Source of the DNA: Bartonella raoultii
Lineage (GTDB): Bacteria > Pseudomonadota > Alphaproteobacteria > Rhizobiales > Rhizobiaceae
Assembly (NCBI RefSeq): GCF_019659805.1
Contig: NZ_JAIFRO010000004.1
Location: 124,001-188,000, forward strand
Length of the DNA stretch: 64,000 nt
Direction of reading: 5' to 3'
The notes below the pieces were generated by a model. It searched no databases. It saw only the letters and a list, made by a program, of their open reading frames with translations, and was not told where the DNA came from. The translations under genes were made by a program, and so were the position numbers. Each line of letters opens with the position of its first letter. Position 1 is the first letter of the stretch. Below are positions 47,847 to 57,420 of the stretch, piece by piece.

Positions 47847-48341
47847 TTAATAACCGCGTCTTTTTAAGCGTTGTATTACCAAATCCAACGCCGACAAAAA
47901 AGCAGAACGATCTTTATGACAAAAAGGGCGAGGACCGCCTGTTATATGTCCCTGCCCACGTAAATCTTTCAACAAATTACGCATTGCCAAAGCTGAACCA
48001 ATAGAGTTTATATCAAAAATGCGCCCCGTTGGTGAAAGACAAATACCACACGCATTCACAACGCGTGCCACTAAAAGAATATCACTGGTAATCACAATAC
48101 TTGCTTCATGCACATGTTCTACAATCCAATCATCTGTGCAATCATATTCGCTTGCAACGACAATTCGTTCAATGCATTTTTCATTTGGAAGAAACAAAAA
48201 ACGATTTGCAACAACAAATGTTTTCAGTTGATAACGATTCATAACACGATAAACTTCATCTTTTACAGGACAAGCATCAGCATCAACCAACAACGTGATA
48301 TTTGATGTTCTTTTTGTTTTCGTCTCTTGTCTTTCAAACAA
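47847..48341 (-). CDS. YaiI/YqxD family (UPF0178) protein
   Basis: A 164-residue protein of the UPF0178 (DUF188) family, a PIN-like fold whose cellular role is unknown. The family signature is LLVDADACPVKDEVYRV (about 17-33), with DDWIVEHVHEASIVITSDILL and TGGPRPFCHKDRSAFL toward the end. There is no ATG in the first part; TTG at 48341 is the only reasonable start and has only a weak ribosome-binding site. The gene follows the BrkB-like gene by 12 bases, so translational coupling may help. It converges with the tlpA-like gene, with a gap of two bases. Confidence 0.88.
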   Translation of the reverse strand: MFERQETKTKRTSNITLLVDADACPVKDEVYRVMNRYQLKTFVVANRFLFLPNEKCIERIVVASEYDCTDDWIVEHVHEASIVITSDILLVARVVNACGICLSPTGRIFDINSIGSALAMRNLLKDLRGQGHITGGPRPFCHKDRSAFLSALDLVIQRLKRRGY

Positions 48342-48353
48342 TAATAAATTCTT

Positions 48354-49208
48354 TCATTGTTTTGAAGGCTGCATATAGCCACGATAAAACATGATTGCCG
48401 CGTTTATTTCTCCTCCAAGAATAAAAATTGCACTCAGCATATAAAGAAAAATAATGGCAGCCATAATAGATGCTAATCCAGCATAAGTAGAATTATAATC
48501 AAACATTGTTAAATAATATGCAAAAGCAATAGAAGCCATAAACCATACAAACATCGTTACTATGATTCCTGGTAAGATATCTATAAATTTTCGTTTTTCA
48601 GCTGGAAGCCATTTATGAACAATCAAAAGACTCATAAATAAAACAATAACGGCGATTACGTAACGCCATAAACGAATGATAGTGATATATTCATTAATGA
48701 ATAAAGAATGATCTCGCATAACTTTGATTAACACAGGTGCCAAAATTAACAAAAAACTGATTACAACAAGACCAATAGCTCCAAGTATGACAAAAAACAA
48801 ACTTTGGAAACGACAAAAAAACCAACTACGTCGATCAACCACACGATAAGCTCTATTTAAAGCTGTACGCAAAGCCTCTACGCCATTAGAAGCAAAATAA
48901 GCCGCTCCAATAACAGAAAGTGTCAGCACTCCTCCTCGATGAGGAACTATAACATTGATAATTTCCTTCGATAAAGGATCCGCGATAACATCTGGTAATA
49001 AATGCATAACCGCTTTGATTTTTTGCGGCGTATATGTAAAAGCGCCAAAGAAACTGGCAAGAGATGTTCCAAAAATAAAAAAAGGAAAAAGTGCTAAAAG
49101 CCCTGAAAGCGCAACATGACTAGCAAAAGCACTCCCATTATCACGCCAATAATGACTTACTGCATTAATAAAAATACGATAGCTATACCAAAAGATATTT
49201 TTTAACAA
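48354..49208 (-). CDS. YihY/BrkB family inner-membrane protein
   Basis: A 284-residue membrane protein with about six transmembrane helices. It has the YihY/UPF0761 features ASHVALSGLLALFPFFIFGTSLASFFG (in parts, about 27-53), SNGVEALRTALNRAYRVVDRR (about 106-126) and a C-terminal AIFILGGEINAAIMFYR. The family was once called ribonuclease BN and, in Bordetella, BrkB; the function is unsettled, possibly a transporter or flippase. The start is a TTG with AGGA very close by, so it is uncertain. It precedes the YaiI-like gene on the same strand. Confidence 0.88.
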   Translation of the reverse strand: MLKNIFWYSYRIFINAVSHYWRDNGSAFASHVALSGLLALFPFFIFGTSLASFFGAFTYTPQKIKAVMHLLPDVIADPLSKEIINVIVPHRGGVLTLSVIGAAYFASNGVEALRTALNRAYRVVDRRSWFFCRFQSLFFVILGAIGLVVISFLLILAPVLIKVMRDHSLFINEYITIIRLWRYVIAVIVLFMSLLIVHKWLPAEKRKFIDILPGIIVTMFVWFMASIAFAYYLTMFDYNSTYAGLASIMAAIIFLYMLSAIFILGGEINAAIMFYRGYMQPSKQ

Positions 49209-49861
49209 ATCCTAATACTCTCTGGTAATACTCTTTTTTCTTTAACCCATTCCCATCTTACAAAAATAACAAAACTCTAACAAAATATTCTCTAATATAA
49301 AGGGCAATGATCAGCACGGTCAAGTCTATCTATTTTCAAAAAATTGAAAAGAAAAATCAAAAAACTTTTTCTATAAAAAGCCAATAATCATGAAGAACTA
49401 CATCCTCACCATCACTATTTATAGACCTACACATAGATCACAATAAAATATCCTGTAATCTTTATGCCATCACACATAATTTATGACACACTTAGATATG
49501 TATCAAATGATCTTTTTTTCATTTAAATCATATAAAAACCACAGTAAAAAACAAACACACTATACCATAAAAAATTATGCAAAAAAACAATTTGAAATGA
49601 AAATAACCAAAACACAAGACAATGGTACAGTTTAATTTTTTTAATCTTTTCCTTAAATCCACAGTGCTCTTTTATATATCACAACGGTAGAAGGATCCTA
49701 GGTGATAAGCTTACATATGCAAAATTTTAATCGATAAATCATTAATATGCAAAGGACCACCTCTTTTTTATAGCCTTCTCAACTCAAGAAAAAGAAGAAT
49801 TCCTTATAAATCATAGACTTAAAAAAAACATCTATGCAATTGAATAAAACAATTTTTTGTT
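49209..49861. other. Noncoding spacer upstream of the YihY gene
   Basis: About 650 very AT-rich bases with no credible frame, hairpin terminator or known RNA that I can recognise. A promoter for the YihY-YaiI pair should lie at its left end. Confidence 0.45.
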
Positions 49862-50809
49862 TTACACACTCTTTTGAGAAACACTCTCTTTAGCAATGCT
49901 ATGACGCCCAAAGTCAGGAGCATCAATTTCCTGCCCCGCATCAATAATATTACGACGTACAGCACGTGTACGCGTAAAGAAATTAAACAATGTCTCACCA
50001 TCTCCCAAACGAATTGCATTTTCTAAAGAAGCAAGCCCTTCACTAAAACGGCTTAACATTTCTAAAATGGCATCCTTATTATGCAAACAAATATCTCGCC
50101 ACATCACAGGATCAGAAGACGCCAAACGAGTAAAATCACGAAAACCTGAAGCAGAATAAGCAATGACTTCTGAATTTGTTACCTTTTCTAAATCACTGGC
50201 TGTTCCAACGGTGTTGTAAGCAATCAAATGCGGCAAATGCGAAACAATTGCTAAAACAAGATCATGATGTTTTGGATCCATCTTTTCAACACGTGCCCCA
50301 CAGGCTTTCCAAAATTCTGTCAATTTTGCTACAGCTTTTGCATCACTTTCAGCAAAAGGCGTTAAAATACACCAACGATTTATAAATAAATCAGCAAAGC
50401 CAGCATCTGGTCCTGAATATTCCGTTCCAGCAATCGGATGTCCTGGAATAAAATGAACTGTTTTAGGCAATAAAGGTGCCATTTCTGCAATAACCAATGC
50501 TTTTGTTGAGCCTACATCACTTACAATTGTCCCAGGCTTTAAATGATCACGAATAGTTTTTGCCACTTGTGCACTCGCCCCAACGGGAACAGAAAGGATA
50601 ACCAAATCCGCTCCTTCAACAGCTTGTGCATTCTCTGTTGTATAAAAATCCCCAAGCCCCAATTCGCGTGCTCTTTTCAATGTTTCTTGACGGCGGGTTG
50701 CAATAGAAACTTGAGCTGCAAGCTTGTTCTTCTTAATGACCCTTGCTAAAGAAGACCCAATCAAACCAATTCCAATCAATGCTATTTTTTCAAATTGAAT
50801 ATGGGGCAT
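49862..50809 (-). CDS. tyrC: Prephenate/arogenate dehydrogenase (TyrC/TyrA)
   Basis: NAD(P)-dependent oxidative decarboxylase leading to tyrosine. 315 residues: a Rossmann domain with IALIGIGLIGSSLARVI (about 8-24), VSDVGSTKALV, and the family-typical HFIPGHPIAGTEYSGPDAGFADLF (in parts, about 116-139). A helical C-terminal domain carries VLAIVSHLPHLIAYNTV and RDFTRLASSDPVMWRDI. AAGGTG lies four to five bases before the ATG. In relatives hisC lies next to it; here it stands alone. Substrate preference (prephenate or arogenate) is not decidable from sequence. Confidence 0.92.
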   Translation of the reverse strand: MPHIQFEKIALIGIGLIGSSLARVIKKNKLAAQVSIATRRQETLKRARELGLGDFYTTENAQAVEGADLVILSVPVGASAQVAKTIRDHLKPGTIVSDVGSTKALVIAEMAPLLPKTVHFIPGHPIAGTEYSGPDAGFADLFINRWCILTPFAESDAKAVAKLTEFWKACGARVEKMDPKHHDLVLAIVSHLPHLIAYNTVGTASDLEKVTNSEVIAYSASGFRDFTRLASSDPVMWRDICLHNKDAILEMLSRFSEGLASLENAIRLGDGETLFNFFTRTRAVRRNIIDAGQEIDAPDFGRHSIAKESVSQKSV

Positions 50810-51335
50810 TTTTCACCTTTAAAAGACTCGTCTTACACAGATACCAAGTCCTAATTAATCTATCCTTTATTCAAGAGTTATGTATCAAATATTAAAAAAA
50901 GCAAGAAAATGAATTATAAGGCCCCCCACAACTCATCATCATCTACACAAGCTACACATACATCATTTTTATCTACAAAATGTACCCTCAAAATGAATAA
51001 AAAAGTCTCATATTAAGCTTGTCTATTCAGCATACCATACGGAATATAGATACGCTCTTATAAATTCTTGATCAAGAATAATAACCGTTTCACGTAAAAG
51101 TATGAGACCTTTTTTCAAAAAGCACTTTTTGTGTAAGAAAGACCTATTTTCTGTAACAGATTCTGAGGTATCATAACAAAGTTTTTATAATAGAGCACAT
51201 CAATATACCCCTTATATGTAAAGCCATTTACGAATAGTCACTACAAGATATTGTATTTAAAAATATTCTTTCTCTTTCTGTCATAAAATGAAGCAAATAT
51301 GAAAAAATATAACCTTTTAAAGACAGCTTAATATT
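50810..51335. other. Noncoding spacer between holA and tyrC
   Basis: About 525 AT-rich bases with no convincing coding frame. In related genomes hisC and a few other genes sit near tyrC. No remnant is recognised. Confidence 0.4.
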
Positions 51336-52376
51336 TTAAGTAGCCATTTGGCGTCGAGCAAAAATTGTAAGCCCTAGTAAAACTTGGCGAATGATAGCTT
51401 CTCCTAAAAGCGGATTTTTACGACTATCTAAAACAGCCTTCTGAATTCTTTCCATCGCATAAGAAATTTGTTCCAATTTCCAATATCTTAAAGCTTGTTC
51501 TACTATTTTTTTGCGTTGGAAAAAAATAGGAGGGCGCGCTTGAGAAATCACTGTAAAGGGCGTTTTTCTTTCAATTTCCACTTGATAACGCAAAAACTGT
51601 AATTGCTGAAAATGCCGTTGTGCCGTACTTAAAATAAGGAAAAGTGTCCCATGCAATGCTGCATGTCGACTAAAATGAAATTCAAAACCTCGTATATCAC
51701 CCACTAAAAGAGCATCAATCACTTCATCTGGAGAAAGAGCACTCACATTGCTAATAACAGCTTTCACATCATCAAGAGTTATATGAACATTTGAAGCATA
51801 AAGGCAGAGCTTTTCTAATTCACTCCGTGAAACAAGGCGATCTCCTCCCAAGCTTCCATGTAGCCAATTGCGTGCATCCAAAGAAAGTGTTTTCTTAAAA
51901 TATCCTAAAACTTCATCAATCAAAATATCAAGAGAATGCGTATCATCAGCAAAACAAGGCAAAGCCATTGCATTTGAAGCCATTTCAATAACATTGCGCA
52001 AACCCGTTCCTTTTTTTAAATCCCCTGCCTCAATGAGGATAAAACTGGTTTCCGGTATTTTTTCAATCAAAAGCTTCAGTGCAGTAAGAAAGTTTTTTTG
52101 GTTAGCAGCATTAGAAATCCATATTAAACGATTTCCCCCAAAAAGTGACAAAGTCTGTGCTTCATTTTCTAAACGTGCTGGATCTTTATCAATCTCAGCA
52201 GCATCTAAACGAATCGTTGCAAATGGATCTTCTATATTCACCTTTGTAAGCTTAGCAAAACACTGAGCACGTTCACAAACAAGACCACGATCCGGCCCAT
52301 AAATAAGAACAATAGGAAAGGCATGTGAAAAACGCGTTAGAAAATGATCAACTTCATGCGCTTTTTTCTGAGCCAA
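51336..52376 (-). CDS. holA: DNA polymerase III subunit delta
   Basis: Clamp-loader subunit that opens the beta clamp. 346 residues, with the HolA start MAQKKAHEVDHFL, the segment IVLIYGPDRGLVCERAQCFAKL (about 17-38) in place of a P-loop, FGGNRLIWISNA, and LLIEKIPETSFILIEAGDLKKG in the N-terminal AAA-like domain. The C-terminal helical collar follows. The start is a TTG at 52376, five bases after the stop of the ABC ATPase gene, giving the family-typical N-terminus; no ATG fits. It is probably read through from the ABC genes. Confidence 0.9.
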   Translation of the reverse strand: MAQKKAHEVDHFLTRFSHAFPIVLIYGPDRGLVCERAQCFAKLTKVNIEDPFATIRLDAAEIDKDPARLENEAQTLSLFGGNRLIWISNAANQKNFLTALKLLIEKIPETSFILIEAGDLKKGTGLRNVIEMASNAMALPCFADDTHSLDILIDEVLGYFKKTLSLDARNWLHGSLGGDRLVSRSELEKLCLYASNVHITLDDVKAVISNVSALSPDEVIDALLVGDIRGFEFHFSRHAALHGTLFLILSTAQRHFQQLQFLRYQVEIERKTPFTVISQARPPIFFQRKKIVEQALRYWKLEQISYAMERIQKAVLDSRKNPLLGEAIIRQVLLGLTIFARRQMAT

Positions 52377-52381
52377 AATAT

Positions 52382-53176
52382 TTAATCCATTAACAATTCA
52401 TCATCATCAAGAGCTTCCCCACGAACTTTTTGAAACATACCAATTAAATCGTTTACATTCAATCCCTTACGCTCTTCTTGACAGACATCTAAAATAATTT
52501 TTCCTCCATGCAACATCAGTGTTCGATCCCCATGATCAAGGGCCTGACGCATAGAATGTGTTACCATAATAGTTGTTAATTTTTGCTCTTCAACAATTTT
52601 TTCTGTCAATTGCATCACAAAGTTAGCCATTCCTGGATCTAAAGCTGAAGTATGCTCATCAAGTAATAAAACATCAGCATGGGCTAAGGTAGCCATAACA
52701 AGACAAATGGCTTGACGTTGCCCACCAGATAAACTGTCCATAGGATTATGAATATACGATTCAAGACCAATACCTAGCTGTGCAATTTTTTCTTGAAAAA
52801 ATTGTCGCCTTTCACGATTTAAAGCTGAACGCAAACTATGTCGACTACCGCGAAGAGCAGCAAGAGCCAAATTTTCTTCAATTGTTAAAGAACCACAACT
52901 TCCCTTTAACGAATCTTGAAAAACGCAAGCAACTTTTCCAGCTCTCTGACTAACCGACTGCTGAGAAACATTTTGCCCATTGATCACCACTTTGCCTGCC
53001 GTAGGACGAATTGCACCGGCTAAAACACCAAGCAAAGTTGATTTACCTGCACCATTCGAACCGATAATAGTAACAAAACTTCCTCGATCAATTTTGAGGT
53101 TAATATCAATTAAAGCTTGTTTTTCCAAAGGCGTATGAGGTTTAAAAGTCACCCCTACATGAGAAAGTTCAATCAT
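52382..53176 (-). CDS. ABC transporter ATP-binding protein
   Basis: About 264 residues. Walker A is GSNGAGKST (about 38-46), the Q-loop VFQDSL, the signature LSGGQRQA, Walker B VLLLDEHTSALDPG and the H-loop VTHSM. It belongs to the COG1101 ATPases that pair with COG4120 permeases and COG2984 binding proteins. The frame extends upstream, but the ATG at 53176 has GGAGG seven bases before it and starts the usual MIELSHVGV. The gene overlaps the permease gene by eight bases, so the two are translationally coupled. Confidence 0.94.
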   Translation of the reverse strand: MIELSHVGVTFKPHTPLEKQALIDINLKIDRGSFVTIIGSNGAGKSTLLGVLAGAIRPTAGKVVINGQNVSQQSVSQRAGKVACVFQDSLKGSCGSLTIEENLALAALRGSRHSLRSALNRERRQFFQEKIAQLGIGLESYIHNPMDSLSGGQRQAICLVMATLAHADVLLLDEHTSALDPGMANFVMQLTEKIVEEQKLTTIMVTHSMRQALDHGDRTLMLHGGKIILDVCQEERKGLNVNDLIGMFQKVRGEALDDDELLMD

Positions 53177-54065
53177 GTTTACGCCTCCTCCAATAGCGTG
53201 ATAAAATAAGAGTCGCAACAACTAAAAGAGAAGTGATCAACTGAAGATCTGTTGAAGTATCAATACCAATACCGTTTGCTTCAAATGCAAACTGTACTGC
53301 CACACGGTAAAGAACAGATCCTGTAATACAACTCACAAGAATCCAAAAAATGCTGCGCGTACGAAAGAGCGTTTCACCAATAATAACAGCGGCTAATCCA
53401 AAAACGATTGTCCCTGCTCCACCAGTAATATCGGTAGCGATCGCTGTTTGAATATAAAGAGCCCCTCCAAGAGCTACACAAGCATTAGAAAGCCCCATTC
53501 CAAAATAAATGAATGCTGTCCTATGAATGCCTTGCGCCGTAGCCATCTGTGGATTCGTGCCCATTGCACGCATAGCAAGCCCCATTTCACTTTCCAAAAA
53601 GCGCCAAATGAACAACGTAACAATCAATAATACAATGCCAACAAAAAGTGGACGAATAAAAATATCAGACAGACCAAACAGACCATAAAAAGGCGTTAAA
53701 GCAGTATCAGAAAGTGCCAAATTAACATTAGAACCTCCTGTAATCCCCATAATACGAAGATTAATGGTGTAAAGGGCTGACATTGTCAAAATGGAAGCCA
53801 AAAGATTTAAAATGCCAAAACGCAAATTGAGCAAAGCCGTTAATAAACCAGCCACCATACCTGCTAAAAAAGCACATGCCATAGCCATCCATGCATTAAA
53901 ACCCAGAAGGATCAAAACACCACAAACACATGAACCAAGAAGAAACGAACCATCAACCGTTAAATCAGGGAAATCCAAAACACGAAACGAGAGATAAACT
54001 CCTATAGCGACAAACGCATAAATCAGTCCTAACTCCACAGCGCCAGAAAACGCAAATATATTCAT
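53169..54065 (-). CDS. ABC transporter permease
   Basis: A 298-residue inner-membrane permease of the COG4120/BPD_transp_2 type with about eight helices. It has the family start FSGAVELGLIYAFVAIGVYLSFRVLDFPDLTVDGSFLLG (in parts, about 6-44). A conserved QGIHRTAFIYFGMGLSNACVALGGAL stretch follows (about 179-204), then VIIGETLF. The C-terminus ends with a Lys/Arg-rich cytoplasmic tail. It is between the binding-protein and ATPase genes. The substrate may be an aromatic amino acid or related compound, as for TrpXYZ-like systems, but this is inference. Confidence 0.93.
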   Translation of the reverse strand: MNIFAFSGAVELGLIYAFVAIGVYLSFRVLDFPDLTVDGSFLLGSCVCGVLILLGFNAWMAMACAFLAGMVAGLLTALLNLRFGILNLLASILTMSALYTINLRIMGITGGSNVNLALSDTALTPFYGLFGLSDIFIRPLFVGIVLLIVTLFIWRFLESEMGLAMRAMGTNPQMATAQGIHRTAFIYFGMGLSNACVALGGALYIQTAIATDITGGAGTIVFGLAAVIIGETLFRTRSIFWILVSCITGSVLYRVAVQFAFEANGIGIDTSTDLQLITSLLVVATLILSRYWRRRKHD

Positions 54066-54124
54066 GCAAAGACCCCCTGAAAACTTAACGTATTTTATCG
54101 TATCAACATTATATCCATGAAAAT

Positions 54125-55090
54125 TTATTGAAGAACCTTTGTCGCACGTTTAAGAATTGTTTGAGGAATAACAATACCAACTTTTTGGGCTTCTTTTGTA
54201 TCAATGCGAATATTATCATTTGCTGCCAATACAACATCAATATCACCAGGTTTTTCACCTTTTAAAATACGCACAACCAATTTACCTGCCTCAACTCCAA
54301 CATCGTAGAAACTTACACCCTGCGTCATAAAAGGTCCTCTTCCTATCGTATTAGAGTCAACCGTAAATAACGGCGTATGCGTTTCCTCAGTTACTTGTGC
54401 TGCTCCTTCTAAAACAGAAAGAACGGTGTTATCAGCAGGAACAAAGACAACATCCACTTTACCAACTAAAGCCCGTGTTGCGGCCTGAATATCAGAAGGT
54501 TTAGACGCTGATGAAGGAATCACTTCAATTCCAGCTTTATCTGCCAAGTCTTTTAAAACCTTAAGAGTTGAAACTGAATTGGCTTCAGAAGCATTATAAA
54601 GATAACCAATTTTTTTCAAATCTGGTTTTACTTCCTGCAAAATCTTAAGACTTGCTGCAACATCTACGCGATCAGAAACGCCCGTTACATTTCCACCAGG
54701 TTTGGTAAGAGAGGAAACGATTTTTGCTTCAATAGGATCACAAACCGCACCAAAAACAATAGGAATTGTTTTTGTTGCTGCAAACATTGTTTGCGCTGAA
54801 GGTGTACTGATCGCTACAATGACATCAGGTTTATCACCCACAAACTTACGTGCAACTTGGGTTGCTGTAGAAATATTGCCTTGTGCTGATAAAAAAGTGA
54901 GTTCTAAATTTTCACCTTCTTTATAACCATTTTCTGCAAGTGCATCTATCACCCCATGACGAACTGCATCCGCAGCAGGATGCAACATAATTTGCGTAAT
55001 TGCTACTTTAACTTTCTCTGTTGTCTTTGCAAAGCTACTTGTCATTAAAATAGCCATAAAGGCAACGCACATACCTACAACTTTAAACAT
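54125..55090 (-). CDS. ABC transporter substrate-binding protein
   Basis: About 321 residues of the COG2984 family. A signal peptide with an AFA-type site (VAFMAILMTSSFA) is followed by VKVAITQIMLHPAADAVRHGVIDAL. DVIVAISTPSAQTMFAATKTIPIVFGAVCDPIEAKIVSS is the hinge-side segment in family members (in parts), and VDVVFVPADNTVLS comes later. The ATG at 55090 has GGTGG seven bases upstream and is preferred to a GTG at 55105. Members include TrpX-like binding proteins. The ligand is not determinable. It leads the three-gene importer. Confidence 0.93.
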   Translation of the reverse strand: MFKVVGMCVAFMAILMTSSFAKTTEKVKVAITQIMLHPAADAVRHGVIDALAENGYKEGENLELTFLSAQGNISTATQVARKFVGDKPDVIVAISTPSAQTMFAATKTIPIVFGAVCDPIEAKIVSSLTKPGGNVTGVSDRVDVAASLKILQEVKPDLKKIGYLYNASEANSVSTLKVLKDLADKAGIEVIPSSASKPSDIQAATRALVGKVDVVFVPADNTVLSVLEGAAQVTEETHTPLFTVDSNTIGRGPFMTQGVSFYDVGVEAGKLVVRILKGEKPGDIDVVLAANDNIRIDTKEAQKVGIVIPQTILKRATKVLQ

Positions 55091-55287
55091 GATTATTCCA
55101 CCCACCTTTTAAAAAAACCGCGAAAGAAGGAGAACCTATTAAAAATAGCTTTTAAAATCAATATTTATTTTTCTTTTTGAAACAAAAGCACAATAAATTA
55201 AATAGAAATATTATTTTTTTGTTGCAATTCGAAGAAGCCTAAGCCATACAAGCAACGTCTGAAGCAAAATATGTTTCGAATCGGTGA

Positions 55288-55362
55288 GCGGGTGTAGCTC
55301 AGGGGTAGAGCACAACCTTGCCAAGGTTGGGGTCGTGGGTTCGAATCCCATCGCCCGCTCCA
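55288..55362 (+). tRNA. tRNA-Gly (GCC)
   Basis: A full cloverleaf. The acceptor GCGGGTG (55288-55294) pairs with CGCCCGC (55352-55358). The D-arm is GCTC AGGGGTA GAGC. The anticodon arm has the loop TTGCCAA with anticodon GCC, and the T-loop is GGGTTCGAATCCC. The CCA end is encoded (55360-55362). It is the only tRNA in the window. Confidence 0.97.
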
Positions 55363-55413
55363 GAATTTTAAAACGCTATAAGTTTTATGGTAGGTGTTGC
55401 TGTAGTGTAGCTT

Positions 55414-55466
55414 GCCAGCAGGTTTTGTATATTTTGAAACTTAGTTTTGTATTAATTCATTTTTTC
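55414..55466. repeat. Diverged direct repeat, left copy
   Basis: About 53 bases just after tRNA-Gly that align with 56629-56679 at roughly three-quarters identity, sharing AGCA, TTTTG and the run AATTCATTTTTT. The pair brackets the VOC-family gene. Confidence 0.55.
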
Positions 55467-55902
55467 CAAAGGGTTTTGTAAAGAGTTTCCAAAGATATTT
55501 TTGGGGCTTTAACAAACTTTTTAAAAAGCTTCAAAGAATTTTTAAAAACCTTTCAAAGCCTTCCCTCATTTTTATACCCGAGTTCTGATTTTATCGTTTT
55601 TAATTCTTCTCGACAATTTCAAGCGTCAAAATTCATTTTGAAAACCACACATATAATGCTAAGTGTTATACATAAAAACAACAAATTAGCACATATTTCT
55701 CCTTCCTCTTCCCACTGAGTACAAAATCTAATGTGAAGCTATATAAGTATAAGAATAGAATTTTCGAACATATACCTAAAAAGCACTTTCTTTTTTACCA
55801 ACCTTCTCCAACAATTTTTTAAATTCTGCTCAGTTTTGTTGTAAAAATTCTCTATACAGATACCTTATTTGAAGCAATCACTATTATATCATAGGAGTAC
55901 TC
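55467..55902. other. Noncoding spacer before the VOC gene
   Basis: About 435 AT-rich bases. No frame, hairpin or RNA that I can support. The VOC gene's promoter must lie at its right end. Confidence 0.4.
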
Positions 55903-56292
55903 ATGAACAATATCCCTACGCATCCTGTTACCCCAAATCTACAACTGATATACGTATCAAACATAGAGTATTCTACTGCTTTTTACAAATTCATCTTTAA
56001 GAAAGAGCCTGTTTTCACCTCGCCACGCTATGTTGCATTTGCTTCTTCAGGTAATACACTCTTTGCACTCTGGTCTGGAGGTGATGCACCTGAGAAAAAT
56101 GTGCCTCGTTTTTCAGAAATCGGCATTATGTTGCCTCATGGAGAGGACGTAGATAAACTACATGCGGAATGGCAAGAACAAACCACCGTTGAAATAAATG
56201 TCTTGAAAGAACCATATACTGACGTATTTGGACGTACCTTCCTCATCAAAGATCCCGATGGCCATATTATTCGCGTTTGTCCACTAGATTAA
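55903..56292 (+). CDS. VOC (glyoxalase/bleomycin-resistance fold) protein
   Basis: A 129-residue single-module pair of beta-alpha-beta-beta-beta units: QLIYVSNIEYSTAFYKFIF at the start, then FASSGNTLFALWSGG, with the second half ending TDVFGRTFLIKDPDGHIIRVCPLD. Metal-ligand-type residues (Glu, His) are only partly evident. Such proteins act in glyoxal detoxification, fosfomycin or bleomycin resistance, or ring cleavage; none can be picked here. AGGAG lies five bases before the ATG, so the start is firm. It stands alone between two copies of a diverged repeat, next to tRNA-Gly, which hints at acquisition. Confidence 0.85.
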   Translation: MNNIPTHPVTPNLQLIYVSNIEYSTAFYKFIFKKEPVFTSPRYVAFASSGNTLFALWSGGDAPEKNVPRFSEIGIMLPHGEDVDKLHAEWQEQTTVEINVLKEPYTDVFGRTFLIKDPDGHIIRVCPLD

Positions 56293-57420
56293 AAAGCCTT
56301 AAGCCCAATCCTTAATCGCCTGAATTATAATAATTGTCTGTTTCCACAACTTATAAGCTATGCACACTAGAAGCTTACTTGTGATGCGTAACTTATCCAT
56401 TTGGTCCTGTTCTATTACTTGCAGCCGCACAAACTACCCTTTCCCATAGGTGATCTGATTGGTTTGAAAATCTGTTGGCGTTATTGCATAACCAATATAA
56501 GAGAACTTGCGACATAGGAATCCAGCAGGATAGGAAACGTAGTTTAATCATCTAGCTATATTGAACATTCCCATCTCCTCTTCCACAGCACTTTTATCGT
56601 GCTATAACTTATTGATTTTATGGATCTGGTTAGCAAGTTTTATAGATTTTGATACCCAATTTTGTGCAATTCATTTTTTAAGACGCAAGATGCATAAAAT
56701 ATTCTCAGCCCGCCTATAAATTTAATGGAAGTTTTTTATCTCTCCAGCACATCTTATACGAGATCAATCATTTTTATTAATCTTCATTTATAAAGCATCA
56801 AATTCAGGCAAAAACACCACTTATTTTTTTGAGTTTTATAATAATTTCTTTTGCCATATTTCTGATAACCAAGAGCGCATCTGCTACGAAAAAACTTGTA
56901 TCATTATTCTTTTCTATCCATAAAATATGCATTTCAATCACCAATACTAAACTATCCTACCGACACTTTTAGTATATCAGTAAATTTTTCTTTTTTAGTG
57001 ATTACGTGTCACTCTTTAATAATTTCTGCTGTCTCATCATATAATGATTACTTTTTTGTTGCTAACTGTATTAGCATAAATTCCTTCGCGCGCAGTTTCC
57101 ATATTGATATGGCCTACCAGCTTAAATTGTTGTGACTCATTCGTGCTAAATCTCATATCCCCTCTGACTACGTTATAGAAAAACCTTGGCTCACTTTAAT
57201 ACTGTTCTCTTTAACCAGTTGTCTCTACATTTTTAAAAAGTTGTTAATCCCATTTGCTTTCTCAAATGATCACGACTTTCATTCCTTCATATGACCTAGC
57301 ATTGCATCTAAACCTGTTGACTTATCTCCAATGGATAGGCCAACGCTAACCATTTAGCGTTATTTTTTGTCCTAACTTAATGGATATGAAAGCAACTTCA
57401 TTGTGATTTTGCGCACGCAA
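56293..57420. other. 1.1-kb apparently dead region after the VOC gene
   Basis: No intact gene is seen. Short fragments of open frame exist but break quickly. On the minus strand a 39-codon frame starting at a candidate ATG (about 57162) reads STNESQQFKLVGHINMETAR and then YANTVSNKK; I cannot assign it. Its composition and short frames suggest decayed genes. The right repeat copy is at 56629-56679. Confidence 0.5.
56629..56679. repeat. Diverged direct repeat, right copy
   Basis: About 51 bases matching 55414-55466 with one two-base gap and scattered changes. Both copies end in AATTCATTTTTT. The spacing of about 1.2 kb includes the VOC gene. Confidence 0.55.

Noticed and set aside
56896-57135. 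79-codon plus-strand frame
   Set aside because: Very AT-rich, no ribosome-binding site or similarity, inside a decayed region.
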